DNA of 64,000 bases from CAWJHE01 sp963842455 (lineage in GTDB: Bacteria; Chloroflexota; Anaerolineae; Anaerolineales; UBA4823), in the NCBI GenBank assembly GCA_963842455.1, contig CAWJHE010000016.1, forward strand, positions 9,882 through 73,881, written 5' to 3'. Shown piece by piece: positions 47,429 to 58,096 of the stretch. The first letter of the stretch is position 1. Each line of letters starts with the position of its first letter. The position numbers and the translations under genes were made by a program. The notes beneath the pieces are model-generated. The model saw nothing but the letters and a program-made list of their open reading frames with translations. It made no database searches and was not told where the DNA came from.

Positions 47429-47516
47429 TAACCGTCCGGTTCAGTAAACTTGCACTAAACCACCTGCCCCTTTTTACTGATCACCGGCATACCGAGACGC
47501 TCTCAATTGGAGGAGA

Positions 47517-47550
47517 CCTCGAGGCTGTCACCCCCTGGACAGCCTCGAGG
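47517..47550 (+). terminator. Hairpin after the protease gene
   Basis: CCTCGAGGCTGTC and GACAGCCTCGAGG form a perfect 13-bp stem with an 8-base loop. It lacks a T run, so it may be a weak terminator or leader element 110 bases before the aldolase gene. Confidence 0.55.
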
Positions 47551-47659
47551 CGCGTTAAATTACCTCGAATATTACAATATTTCACTATTGAAATTTTGTT
47601 CACCTGGGTGTATAATGGATCGTATTGGTCCATCCTACTATGCCCAGGAGGCAGCTCCT

Positions 47660-48313
47660 ATGCTCTTACAAGAAGAACGGGAACAAATTGTTTTTTACGG
47701 CCGAAAACTGATCAGCTCAAAACTGACCACAGGCTCGGGGGGAAATCTCAGTATCATCAACCGGCAGCAAAACTTAATTGCGATCAAACCTACCGGCGTC
47801 GATTACCTGATTATGCGTCCAGAAGATGTTGTGGTGATCAACCCTGAAGGTGTCATTATAGATGGCTCCCTGCGTCCATCCAGCGAAGTCCATTTCCACC
47901 TGCGCTTGCTCACTACACGCACCGATATCAACGCGGTCGTCCACACTCACCAGGTGTACGCTACCACCATTGCCTGTCTCAATTGGGAGCTGCCGGCCGT
48001 GCACTACCTGGTCGGCTTTTCAGGCAACAAAGTCCCCTTAGCGCCCTATGCCACTTATGGCACCCCTGAATTGGCTGAGAACATCATCCGATCTATCGGT
48101 CAATACAACGCTTGCCTGATGGCCAACCACGGCATCGTCACGGTTGGCCCGAACCTCTCCGTCGCCTTCAATGTGGCGGAGGAGCTAGAATTGGTTTCGC
48201 AAATCTACATTCAAAGTAAGAGCATTGGCCAGCCAGCAATCCTTACCGATCAAGAAATGGAGGTGGTAACAGGAAAATTCCAAACTTATGGCCAACCCCA
48301 AAGCCTGGCGTGA
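47660..48313 (+). CDS. Class II (zinc) aldolase, FucA/RhaD/AraD family
   Basis: 217 residues from ATG 47660, which has AGGAGG nine bases upstream; the frame is open further but without support. Phosphate-binding TGSGGNLS (24-31), catalytic Glu76 in PSSEVHFH, zinc ligands His95 and His97 (VVHTHQVY) and His157 (MANHGIV). L-fuculose-1-phosphate-type aldolases of this size split a ketose-1-phosphate into DHAP and a short aldehyde. It precedes the sugar importer and kinases and is the likely last catabolic step. No matching isomerase gene lies in the window. Confidence 0.88.
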   Translation: MLLQEEREQIVFYGRKLISSKLTTGSGGNLSIINRQQNLIAIKPTGVDYLIMRPEDVVVINPEGVIIDGSLRPSSEVHFHLRLLTTRTDINAVVHTHQVYATTIACLNWELPAVHYLVGFSGNKVPLAPYATYGTPELAENIIRSIGQYNACLMANHGIVTVGPNLSVAFNVAEELELVSQIYIQSKSIGQPAILTDQEMEVVTGKFQTYGQPQSLA

Positions 48314-48428
48314 GGATGGAAGCAGTCCTTTAGAACCAGATCAAACAAATTCCAAATATTCGCATATCAGATCACTTTTTGAACAATCCCGATTAAAATA
48401 TTCAAGCTAACCAGAAGAGGAGAATCGA

Positions 48429-49463
48429 ATGAAAAGCAAATTTTTATGGTTCCGTCTAATGTCGTTATTGGTAGTAGTCGCCATGCTGAGCGCCTGCGCT
48501 CCGGCTGCCACTCCGGCGCCTGCTGCTCCCCAAGCGCCTGCTGAAGAAGCCAAACCCGCAGAACCTTATGAAATTGCAGTGGTCGTGAAAATCACCGGTA
48601 TTCCCTGGTTCAATGTTGTAGAAACCGGCGTCGATAAAGCTGCCAAAGAGCTGGGTGTCAATGCCTACCAGACCGGACCCGCCCAGGCTGACCCGGCGCA
48701 GCAGGTCAAGATCGTTGAAGACCTGGTCGCCAAAGGTGTAGATGCCATTGCTGTCGTCCCCAATGACGCCAAAGCCTTAGAGCCTGTCTTCCAGAAAGCC
48801 AAGGAAAAAGGCATCATCATTATCACCCACGAATCACCTGACCAGGTTGGTACAGACTATGACTTCGAATTGATCGACAATGTCAAATTCGGTCAGCAAG
48901 CCTGGGAGCAGCTGGTATCCCATATGGGCGATTCTGGTGAATATGCCGTCTTCGTTGGCGGATTGACCGTCCCGCTGCACAATTTCTGGGCAGACACCGG
49001 CATTGCCTACGCCAAAGAAAAATATCCCAACTTGACCCTGGTCACCGAGCGCATCCCCTGCGGTGAAGATCAGGAACTGGCCCGCCAAAAGACCCTCGAA
49101 TTACTCCTGGCTTACCCGAACCTGAAGGGTATTGTCGGATTTGGCTCACTCGGACCGATCGGCGCAGCACAAGCACTCAAAGAAAAAGGTCTTGAGAACC
49201 AGGTAGCGGTCGTCGGAACAGTCATCCCATCCCAAGCTGCTCCTTACCTCAAAGATGGCTCCTTAAAGCAAGGTATTCTATGGAACCCGGCTGATGCTGG
49301 TTATGGCATGGTCTGGCTGGCGAAATACTTGCTGGAAGGCGGCAAGGTTGAGACTGGTGTCGAAATCCCCGGCATCGGAAAAATCACGCTGGATGGCTTC
49401 GTCGTCAAAGCTGACGCCATCCTGGACATCAACAAAGACAACGCCGAATCCCTGGGATTCTAA
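48429..49463 (+). CDS. Sugar ABC transporter substrate-binding lipoprotein (LsrB/RhaS-like)
   Basis: 344 residues. Lipobox LSAC, short Ala/Pro linker, then a periplasmic-binding-protein fold: EIAVVVKITGIPWFNVVETG, VDAIAVVPNDAKALEPVFQK, IIIITHESPDQVG, and IPGIGKITLDGFVVKADAIL, DINKDNAESLGF at the end. The ending closely resembles LsrB (AI-2) and RhaS (rhamnose) proteins. AGAGGAGAATCG precedes the ATG. Ligand cannot be decided from sequence. A strong terminator follows before the ATPase gene, so this protein is probably made in excess. Confidence 0.88.
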   Translation: MKSKFLWFRLMSLLVVVAMLSACAPAATPAPAAPQAPAEEAKPAEPYEIAVVVKITGIPWFNVVETGVDKAAKELGVNAYQTGPAQADPAQQVKIVEDLVAKGVDAIAVVPNDAKALEPVFQKAKEKGIIIITHESPDQVGTDYDFELIDNVKFGQQAWEQLVSHMGDSGEYAVFVGGLTVPLHNFWADTGIAYAKEKYPNLTLVTERIPCGEDQELARQKTLELLLAYPNLKGIVGFGSLGPIGAAQALKEKGLENQVAVVGTVIPSQAAPYLKDGSLKQGILWNPADAGYGMVWLAKYLLEGGKVETGVEIPGIGKITLDGFVVKADAILDINKDNAESLGF

Positions 49464-49476
49464 TTAATGGTTTAGT

Positions 49477-49517
49477 AAAAGAGCCTCTCCGCCTCCTTGC
49501 AGAGAGGCTCTTTTTTT
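49477..49517 (+). terminator. Intrinsic terminator inside the sugar operon
   Basis: AAAGAGCCTCTC and GAGAGGCTCTTT form a 12-bp stem with a 12-base loop followed by seven Ts. It lies between the binding-protein gene and the ATPase gene and would attenuate the downstream genes. Confidence 0.85.
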
Positions 49518-49535
49518 ACAAACAGGTAACCGGGA

Positions 49536-51042
49536 ATGCAACCTTTTCTCTCACTCAAAAATATCAGTAAGCATTATGTTGGTGTAACCGCCCTGGACAA
49601 TGTGGATTTCGAAATTTTCCCTGGCGAAATTCACTGCCTGGTTGGTGAAAATGGCTCTGGAAAATCCACGCTGATCAAAATCATCTCGGGCGTCGTGCCG
49701 CCCGATCATGGAGCGGAAATGCTGATCGCCGGAGAGAGCATGCACGGCTCGCAGACCCTGGATGCCATTCGTAAAGGCATTCAAATCATCTACCAGGACC
49801 TGTCGCTCTTTCCCAACTTGAGCGTCGCCGAGAATATCGCCCTGGGACAGGTCATCGCCGGTCGCAAACGCCTGGTCAGAAGGAAGGAATTGACCCAGAT
49901 TGCCCGTGACGCCATGGCGCGCATCGATGTGCATCTACCTTTGGAGACCCAGGTCAGTGATATCTCCCTCGCCGATCAGCAACTGGTCGCCATTTGCCGC
50001 GCCTTCACCAGCGACGTCCGCCTGCTAATCATGGATGAACCGACCGCCTCACTCACCCGCAAGGAAGTGGATGCCCTGCTGCGCGTGGTTCAGGATATGC
50101 GCTCCAAAGGTATTGCTGTGATCTTTGTCAGCCACAAGTTGGATGAGATCCTGCAAGTTGCCGATCGGGTGACCGTGCTGCGGGATGGCAAGAAAGTGGG
50201 TACCTTCCCCAGCGGCGAATTGGATGACGAAAAACTGACCCACTTAATGACCGGCAAAAAAGTGACCTATTTACCCTTCCAGCCGCTCACACAAGCCGAA
50301 CAGCCCGTGTTGGAAGTCCGAAATTTAAGCAAACACGGCAACTTCAAAGACATCAGTTTCAAGCTCTACCCCGGTGAGATCCTGGGGCTGACCGGTCTTT
50401 TGGGTTCAGGTCGCACCGAGCTGGCGCTGGCGCTGTTTGGGGTGAACCAACCCGAATTCTGGTGAAATTTGGTTTGAAGGCAAACCGGTGAAATTTCATT
50501 CTATCCCGGATGCCATGAAGACAGGCATCAGCTACGTACCGGAAGATCGCCTGGTGCAAGGACTGGTGATGAACCAATCGGTTGGCAAGAATATCACGCT
50601 AACAACCCTGGAACAATTATGCAATCATTTTCATTTGTTAGATCATAGAAAAGTTGAGACAGCCATCCAATCCTGGGTGAAGGAGCTGTCCATCAAGATA
50701 CCATCGGTGGAGTCAGCCGCTCAAACCCTGTCTGGGGGCAATCAACAGCGGGTAGTATTAGCAAAGTGGATCGCCACCAATCCTAAAGTCTTAATCCTGG
50801 ATGGTCCGACCATCGGCATCGATATCGCCGCCAAATTCTCGATCCACGAGACGATTCGAGCCCTGGCGAACAGGGGCATTGCCATCTTGCTCATTTCGGA
50901 CGAAGTGCCCGAAGTGTATCAAAATACCAACCGCCTGATGGTGATGCACAAAGGCAGAATTACCGGTGAATTTGTGACTGCACAAACCACCTTGAACCAG
51001 ATCCAGGATTTCATCAACCAACCAGAGGCAGGAATTGGGTAA
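49536..51042 (+). pseudogene. Sugar ABC ATPase with two nucleotide-binding domains (RbsA/LsrA type), one frameshift
   Basis: About 501 residues when one G is removed near 50453. Domain 1: GENGSGKSTLIKIISG, IYQDLSLFPNLSVAENIALG, LLIMDEPTASLT. Domain 2: GLLGSGRTELALALFG, then after the shift SGEIWFEGKPVKFHSIPDAM, YVPEDRLVQGLVMNQSVGKN, LSGGNQQRVVLAKWIATNPK. The degenerate second Walker A and the VPEDR motif are as in RbsA/RhaT/LsrA. The stop overlaps the permease start. Confidence 0.87.
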
Positions 51043-52043
51043 TGAAGAAAATATTCTCTTACCACGAAACGTACGTCTTTATTGCCATTGTGATTTTCTC
51101 GTTAGTCATCACGAGCATCAACCCCAGTTTCTTCACACTTGGCAACCTGTTCGATCTGCTCAAAAGTTACTCGTTGATGGGCACCTTTGCGATTGGGGTG
51201 TTGTTTGTGCTCATCTCCGGTGGTATTGATATCTCTTTTACCGCCACAGCCACCATCACAGGCTATGTGATTGCCGTCTTGCTCCTGCAGGTTGGCGAGC
51301 AAATGAATATCTTCCTGGTATTCCTGATTGCGGGGACCTTAGGCATCTTTCTCGGCATGCTCAACGCCGTGATCATCTATTTCTTCAAAATCCCCAGCAT
51401 CATCACCACCATCGCCACCTTGAATATCTATTATGGCTTGCTGACCGTGTTTTCCAAAGGCAAATGGCTGTACGGCTTTCCAGAATGGTTTGGAAAGTAC
51501 ACACAAATGTATGTGATCACATTCTATAATGAAAACGGTACACCTTATGGCTTATCGGTCATTACCGTTTTGTGGTTCGCTCTACTGCTACTGGCCTGGT
51601 TTGTGCTGAAATACACCGTCTTGGGACGCAGTATTTACGCCATGGGCGGCAACGCCGCTTCAGCCAGCCGGGCTGGCTTCAACCTGCTCAAATTGCATCT
51701 GTTTGTGTATTCATTTATGGGTCTCATGGCTGGATTTGCGAGCGTCATCCAGGCCTTACTGGTCAACACCGTTGCGCCGAACTCCCTGGTTGGCAAGGAG
51801 CTGGATGTGCTGGCGGCAGTCGTTTTAGGCGGCGCCAGCCTGACCGGCGGAACCGGCAGCGTCCTAGGAACGGTCCTGGGTGTAACCCTGATCGCCATCA
51901 TGGGCAACGGGCTGACCTTGATGCATGTACCTTCCTACTGGTACAAAGTCATCATCGGTACAGTCATCTTAATCAGTGTGGGCGCCAGCGCTTACCGGCG
52001 AAAAGTTGCTGCCCGCCAACGTGCTGTGATTGAAGTTGAGTAA
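51042..52043 (+). CDS. Sugar ABC permease (RbsC/LsrC type)
   Basis: 333 residues, 8-10 helices, intact. LFVLISGGIDISFTATATIT and the cytoplasmic loop GRSIYAMGGNAASASRAGFN are the CUT2-permease landmarks, followed by VVLGGASLTGGTGSVLGTVL. The ATG overlaps the ATPase stop. Partner of the next permease. Confidence 0.9.
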   Translation: MKKIFSYHETYVFIAIVIFSLVITSINPSFFTLGNLFDLLKSYSLMGTFAIGVLFVLISGGIDISFTATATITGYVIAVLLLQVGEQMNIFLVFLIAGTLGIFLGMLNAVIIYFFKIPSIITTIATLNIYYGLLTVFSKGKWLYGFPEWFGKYTQMYVITFYNENGTPYGLSVITVLWFALLLLAWFVLKYTVLGRSIYAMGGNAASASRAGFNLLKLHLFVYSFMGLMAGFASVIQALLVNTVAPNSLVGKELDVLAAVVLGGASLTGGTGSVLGTVLGVTLIAIMGNGLTLMHVPSYWYKVIIGTVILISVGASAYRRKVAARQRAVIEVE

Positions 52044-52057
52044 GCTGGGAGGTTTCT

Positions 52058-53043
52058 GTGGGTCGTAAATTTTCCGAATCTCTGGTCTTGTTAATCCTGT
52101 TGATCGGTGTCATCCTGTTGATGTGGCTGTTGAACGGCTCAAGCTTTCTGAGCCTGGGCAATTTTCAATCCATGGCTTACCAGTTGCCCGAATTAGGTGT
52201 GCTCTCCATGGCTATGATGGTCACCATGCTGACCGCCGGGATCAACCTTTCGATTATCGCATCAGCAAATCTTTCCGGCATCGTCATGGCGCTCATCCTG
52301 ACGCAGACCATCCCCCCCAAATCCACCGGACCGGGGGGCATCGGCCTGGTGCTGATTGCTATCCTGGCCGGGTTGCTCGTATCGGCCTTGATCGGCTTGC
52401 TAAACGGCTTTCTGGTAGCGCAGTTAGAGATCTCACCCATCCTGGCCACCTTGGGCACCATGATTTTGGTCAGCGGTTTAGCGCTGGCCATCACCAAAGG
52501 TTATGTCATCTCCGGTTTTCCAGCAGGCTATGCTGGCGATCGGAAATGGCAATATACTCGGGCATCCCAGCGCCTCTGATCCTTTTCGCCATAGGCGTTT
52601 TCGCGCTCAGCGTGATCCTGCAGCACACGCCATTAGGTGAAAGAATTTACCTGATCGGATCCAATCCGACGGCCTGTTTCTACTCCGGCGTCAAGAACCC
52701 ACAGGTGCTGATGCGCACCTACCTGATTTCGGGGCTGTATTCCGGTCTGGCAGCCATCATCATGATCTCACGCTTCAATTCAGCCAAAGCAGATTACGGC
52801 GAGTCCTATCTGCTGCTCACTGTGCTGGTCTCTGTGTTGGGCGGCGTTTCGGCTGCTGGTGGCTTTGGCAAGGTCTCCGGTCTGGTGCTGGCGTTGGCGA
52901 TCTTACAGATCATCTCCAGCGGGCTCAACCTGATGGGGGTCAACACCTTCCTGACCGTCGCCTTATGGGGCATTGTCTTGATCCTGGTGATGGTGATCCA
53001 ATACGTGATCGATACTCAACGGCAAAAAAGGAGGACCACATGA
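52058..53043 (+). pseudogene. Sugar ABC permease (LsrD/RhaQ type), frameshifted
   Basis: About 328 residues from a GTG start behind GGGAGG. MVTMLTAGINLSIIASANLS matches the partner permease. Two extra G residues, near 52537 and 52561, interrupt it. Repaired sequence there is IGNGNILGIPAPLILFAIG, followed by GERIYLIGSNPTACFYSGVK and VLVSVLGGVSAAGGFGKVSG. The stop overlaps the start of the kinase gene (ATGA-type junction). Confidence 0.85.
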
Positions 53044-54557
53044 AACACCTGCTCGGCATCGACCTGGGCACCACCGGACTGAAAGTCAGCCTGTTCACGC
53101 AAGACGGTAATTTGCTGGCCTCCCAATCCTGCGAGTACCCGCTCTCTACACCTCAGCCTGGATTTGTGGAACAAGATCCCGATGATTGGTGGCATGGCTT
53201 TGTCGGCGCGGCCCAGAAATTGAAAAGCTCCTTTCCGGATGAATTTGCCTCCCTGGCTGGCATTGGCCTGTGCGGTCAGATGCACACCCAGGTTTACCTG
53301 GACGAAAATGACCACATCCTGCGACCCGCCATCACCTGGATGGACCAGCGCTCTTCCGCTATCGTAGCCCGTATCCAGAATGACCCCATTGCCCGGCAGC
53401 TAATTTACGATGAAACCGCCAACTACGCCTCCACGACCTATACAGCGCCGCAGGTTAAGTGGGTCCAGGAAAACCAGCCGGAAATCTGGAACAAAACCCG
53501 CAGTATTTTGATCGCTAAAGACTATCTCAAATACCGGCTGACCGGGGTCAAAGCCACCGATTACGCCGAAGCCAGCGGGTCGCTGCTCTTCGATGTTCGC
53601 CAGGAACGCTGGTCACAGGCAGCCTTCGATTATTTTGGCATCCCACCGGATTATTTCCCGGACGTCTATCCTTCTGACCATATCATCGGGCAGGTACAGC
53701 ACCCAGGCTGCCAGGGAGACGGGCATCCCAGCAGGTGTACCGGTCGCCAACGGCAGCTCGGACAACTCCGCCAGCGCCTTGGGGGCAGGGATGACCCGCT
53801 CCGGTCAGGTTACGCTGATCATCGGCACAGCTGGTGTGATCTCAGTCTGCTCCGATCGCCCGCTGCTGGATACTTCCGGTGGCACGCTTTGCTGGCATTA
53901 CTGCTTGCGTGATCATTGGGTCACCCTGGGTATCACACAGACTGCAGGAGAGTCCTTGCAATGGTTCAAGAACGCTTTCGATCCACAGATTGACCCGCAA
54001 ATCCAGTTCCGGTGATATTTTCAACCAGTACAACCAGGCGGTAACAGGTGTGCCTGACGGCAGCGGTGGGGTCATCTTCCTGCCTTATCTCAACGGCGAG
54101 CGCACACCCTACTGGGACCCGGCTGCCCGAGGCGTCTTCTTCGGCATCAACCTGGCTACCCAAAAAGCACACTTCATCAAAGCTATCATGGAAGGGGTAT
54201 CCTTCGCGCTGCGCAACAATATCGAGACCGTTGAAGCCCTGGGCATTCATATCAGCGAAGTGCGGGCGGTCGGCGGCGGCTTGAAAAGCCCCGTCTGGCT
54301 GCAGACCCTTGGCAAGATTCTCAAAAAGCCTGTGGCAACCGTCAACATGCCAGATACAGCCAATTTAGGCAATATTCTGCTTTGCGCAAAAGCCCTGGGG
54401 ATGATAAACTCTTACCAGGAAGCTACCCAAAGGCTGGTGCAGATCTGACCAGGTCGTCCATCACCCACAGGGCGTACCGGTCTATGAAAAGCAATATGAG
54501 CTGTTTCTGGAGCTTTACCCACAATTGAAAGGCAGTTTTCAAAAAGCCTTGACCTGA
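53041..54557 (+). pseudogene. FGGY-family kinase (xylulokinase-like), frameshifted
   Basis: About 504 residues after three one-base deletions, near 53702, 54008 and 54432. N-terminal GIDLGTTGLKVSLF binds ATP, then QPGFVEQDPDDWW, GLCGQMHTQVYLDENDHILR and ITWMDQRSS (substrate site). The C-terminal half has YLNGERTPYWDPAARGVFFG and RAVGGGLKSPVWLQTLGKIL, the FGGY signature region. It ends PVYEKQYELFLELYPQLKGS. Phosphorylates a ketose or similar sugar entering through the importer. Confidence 0.85.
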
Positions 54558-54562
54558 GAGCG

Positions 54563-56056
54563 ATGAAAGACAAACCATCCCTTCATTTGTTAGCATTTGA
54601 TTTAGGCGCTGGCAGCGGCAGGGCCATGCTCGGCCATTTTGACGACAGAAGTCTGCAGCTAGAAGAGTGTTACCGCTTCCCAAACCAACCGGTTCGGGTG
54701 GGCGACCATCTGTACACGGATGTGCTGCATCTATGGACGCAGGTCCAGACCGGTCTGCAACAGGCCGCCTACAAGACCCAAGGAAGCCTTACCAGTGTGG
54801 GGGTCGATACCTGGGGTGTGGATTTTGCCTTGCTGGACGAGCAGGATTGCTTGCTGGGCAACCCCCATCATTACCGGGACCCGCATACACGTGGAACCCT
54901 GGAAATTGTCCAGGAGATCGTTTCACTACAAGATATCTATACGCAAACTGGCAACCAGCTGATCGAATTCAACACCCTGTTTCAGCTGATCGCCCTGCAA
55001 CGCGATCAAAGCCCCTAGCTTAGCTCCGCCCAAACCTTACTGATGCTGCCAGACCTGTTTAATTTCTGGCTTTGCGGCGAAAAAGCCAGCGAAGCGACCG
55101 TCGCATCCACTTCTCAATGTTTCAACCCGATCACGCAGAACTGGGCGAAAGAGCTGGTATCCGTGCTGGGCTTGCCCACCCATATCTTCCAGAAAATCGT
55201 CCCAGCTGGCACGGTCCTGGGGACACTGCGCCCCTGGCTGGCAGAAGGATGCGATTGCGCAGAGCTGCCGGTAATTGCCCCAGCCTGCCACGATACCGGC
55301 AGCGCGGTGGCCGCCATCCCGGTGGACCAAGACCGCTTCATGTATATCAGCTCGGGAACCTGGTCCTTAATTGGCGTGGAGCTCAAGCAGCCCCTGATCA
55401 ACCAGGCTACCCTGGCTGCCAATTTTGCCAATGAAGGCGGGGTTGGAAAGCGCACTCGCTTGTTGAAGATTACACCGGGCATGTGGATGCTGCAGCAGTG
55501 CCGGGATGATTGGGCTCGCCGCGGTCAAGCCTATTCCTATGATGAGCTGACGGAACTGGCGCGTCAGGCGACGCCCTTCGGGCCATTGCTGGCGGTTGGA
55601 GACGAAGCCTTTGTGGCGCCCGGCGGTATGCCCGCTCGCATCGTGGAATACTGCCAGCGAACCCACCAGCAAACGCCGCAATCACCTGGCGAGATCGTGC
55701 GCACCATCCTGGAGAGCCTGGCTTTAGAATATCAAAATTGCCTGGAGAATCTGGAAAGTTTACTAGGCTATCCGCTGGATGTAATCCATATTATTGGCGG
55801 AGGCTCGCGCAATAGCCTGCTTAACCAATTGACCGCTGACCTCACCCAAAGACCTGTGATAGCAGGACCAGTAGAAGCGACCGTGGCTGGCAATATCCTG
55901 GTGCAGCTCATGGCTCTGGGAACCCTGGCGTCCCTGGATCAGGCGAGACAGGTCATGCGCGCCTCATTTCATCCGAGCGCCTATTTACCCGCCTCGCATT
56001 CAGGCTGGGAGGATGCCCGGGGACGCTATAGCAAGCTGGTCGCTCAGGGAGGATAG
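54563..56056 (+). pseudogene. Rhamnulokinase-like FGGY kinase with an in-frame amber codon
   Basis: About 497 codons. LLAFDLGAGSGRAMLGHFD is the RhaB-type ATP-site start, followed by VGVDTWGVDFALLDEQ and NPHHYRDPHTRG, typical of rhamnulokinases. At 55016 a TAG interrupts ALQRDQSP*LSSAQTLLMLP but the frame does not change, unlike the other broken genes here. The second part has PACHDTGSAVAAIP, YISSGTWSLIGVEL and IHIIGGGSRNSLLNQLTADL. It phosphorylates L-rhamnulose or a related ketose at O1, which would suit the class II aldolase upstream. It follows the other kinase by five bases. Confidence 0.82.
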
Positions 56057-56063
56057 AAATACC

Positions 56064-57022
56064 ATGGATGAGAACCAACGCATTGCATTGAAAGTAGCCC
56101 AACTATATTATGAGTCTGAGCTCACCCAGGATGAAATCTCAAAAAAGCTGCGGCTTTCTCGCCCAAAAGTGTCTCGCTTGCTCCAGGAAGCGCGTGACGC
56201 CGGTTTTGTTAAAATCACGGTTGCTCCTTTTCCGGGCAGCCACACCAGGCTTGAGCGCAGTCTGGAAGAAAAATATGGCTTGCTAGATGTGCTAGCCATT
56301 GATGTAAGCCAGCCGAAACTCCTACCCGCAGACGGCACAGCGAATTGGGCGCAGCCGCCGCTGGTTATCTCAGCCGGATTATCGCGGATGGGGATACCAT
56401 CGGTTTAACCTGGGGGCTGACCCTGGCGTCGATGGTGGAAAACCTGAAGCCGGAAAAAAAGAAAAACATCACGGTTACACAACTGGTGGGCGGATTAGGC
56501 GAGCCAGATGCTGAAACCCATGCCACCGAGCTTGTCCGCCGCCTGGCTATCATGCTGGAAGCCACCCTGCAGCTCATCCCAGCTCCCGGCATCGTTAAGA
56601 ATATCGAGCTAGCCCAATATCTGCGCATTGAACCCTATGTCGCCCAGGTCCTTGATCAATTGAAACAGGTCAACCTGGCATTTGTGGGCATTGGCGCACT
56701 GAACCAGGGCTCGCTTTTGATGCAAGATGAACGCATCATCACCTGGGAGGAAGTACAACCCTTGATCGAAAAAGGCGCGGTTGGCGATATCGGATTGCAT
56801 TTTTATGACCGCTTGGGTAATGTGCTGCCCTCCGAAATTGAGAAGCGCCTGATCGGAGCACAAGCCGATAATTACCACCAGATCGATCGCGTGGTTGGGG
56901 TGGCAGGCGGAAAAGACAAGTATCTCTCTATTTTGGGCGGCGTGCGCGGTCGCCTGATCAATACCCTGATCACCGATTTTGAAACAGCCCAGAGACTGCT
57001 CGAAGAGCCAGACGGTTCATGA
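56064..57022 (+). pseudogene. SorC-family transcription regulator (LsrR/DeoR-like), one frameshift
   Basis: About 320 residues. The N-terminal helix-turn-helix is VAQLYYESELTQDEISKKLR, then LSRPKVSRLLQEARDAGFV. After a missing T near 56346 (AATTGGG) the sugar-binding domain follows: LGAAAAGYLSRIIADGDTIG, LTWGLTLASMV, LVGGLGEPDAETHATELVRR and the C-terminal VVGVAGGKDKYLSILGGVRG. SorC proteins bind phosphorylated sugars made by the pathway kinase and release DNA. It is the likely local repressor of this operon. GGGAGGAT lies before ATG 56064. Confidence 0.87.
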
Positions 57023-58065
57023 TGCTGCAGGCCTTTATTACCAGCGACCTGACCGAAATTCATTACCAACGACTTGCCTCGCGAATGCAATGCCAGCGGG
57101 GAGGTTGGGGTATGAGCGGAGAAAAATTAAGCCCCGCTGCGCTGATCCAAGCGGCGCAGGCAGCTGATATCCTGGTAATTAGCTACGAACAGGTCACGGA
57201 GCAAGTGTTCCAGCAATTAGCTCAATTGAAACTGGTAGGTTGTACACGCTCCACCCCAGTCAATATTCACCTGCCAAGCGCCACGCAGCGCGGTATTCCA
57301 GTCCTGCACACGCCGGGACGCAACACGCAAACAGCCGCCGAATTCACGCTCGGCTTAATGCTCTCAGCCGCCCACCATATCGCCCACAGCCACCACGCTC
57401 TGCGCAGCGGCAAATATCTTGGAAATAATGCACAGGATTTTCAAGGCTTTGACCCGGGTCATGACATCACTTGGAAACTGGATGGGGAAAGTCCATTCAA
57501 AGATTTCCAGGGCAGCGAACTTTATGGACGCACCCTGGGTATTATCGGGTTGGGAAAGATTGGCAGCCGGGTGGCGCAGATGGCACAGGCTTTTGGTATG
57601 CAGGTGATTGCCTTTTCTCCTTATAGCCTTGCAAAAGAAGCTGCTGCCACCGGCGTAGAGCTGGTCTCTTTGGTCGACTTGATGCGGCGTGCGGATTTCA
57701 TCACGATCCATGCCCGCGTCACACCGGAAACTTTGGGTCTGATTGGTGAATCCCAATTCAACCTGATGAAACCCAGCGCTTACCTGATCAGCACCTCCAG
57801 AGCAGCCATCATCGACCAGGCGGCGCTGATCCAAGCGCTTGAACAAGGACGCATCGCCGGCGCAGCCATGGACGTATACTGGTACGAGCCTCTCCCCCGT
57901 AACCACCCCTTGTTACAAATGGAAAACGTCACCCTCACACCCCACCTGGCCGGCGCAACCCGCGATGTCGTCGAACGGCATTCACAGATGATCGTGGATG
58001 ACATCCTCACCTGGCTGGATGGCGGCCGTCCCCGCTATGTGGCTAACCCCGAAGTTTTAGGGTAA
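57019..58065 (+). CDS. D-isomer-specific 2-hydroxyacid dehydrogenase
   Basis: 348 residues, intact. NAD-binding GIIGLGKIGSRVAQMAQAFG (around 177-182), catalytic Arg261 (STSRAAIIDQ), Glu290 (VYWYEPLP) and His309 (TPHLAGAT). Related to phosphoglycerate dehydrogenases; reduces a 2-keto acid or oxidises a D-2-hydroxyacid with NAD(H). In this operon it could handle lactaldehyde- or glycolate-derived acids, but that is inference. It overlaps the SorC gene stop (ATGATG/TGA) and ends the rightward operon. Confidence 0.88.
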   Translation: MMLQAFITSDLTEIHYQRLASRMQCQRGGWGMSGEKLSPAALIQAAQAADILVISYEQVTEQVFQQLAQLKLVGCTRSTPVNIHLPSATQRGIPVLHTPGRNTQTAAEFTLGLMLSAAHHIAHSHHALRSGKYLGNNAQDFQGFDPGHDITWKLDGESPFKDFQGSELYGRTLGIIGLGKIGSRVAQMAQAFGMQVIAFSPYSLAKEAAATGVELVSLVDLMRRADFITIHARVTPETLGLIGESQFNLMKPSAYLISTSRAAIIDQAALIQALEQGRIAGAAMDVYWYEPLPRNHPLLQMENVTLTPHLAGATRDVVERHSQMIVDDILTWLDGGRPRYVANPEVLG

Positions 58066-58096
58066 GACCGCTGTTTAGCCCAACGATCAACTTTTT

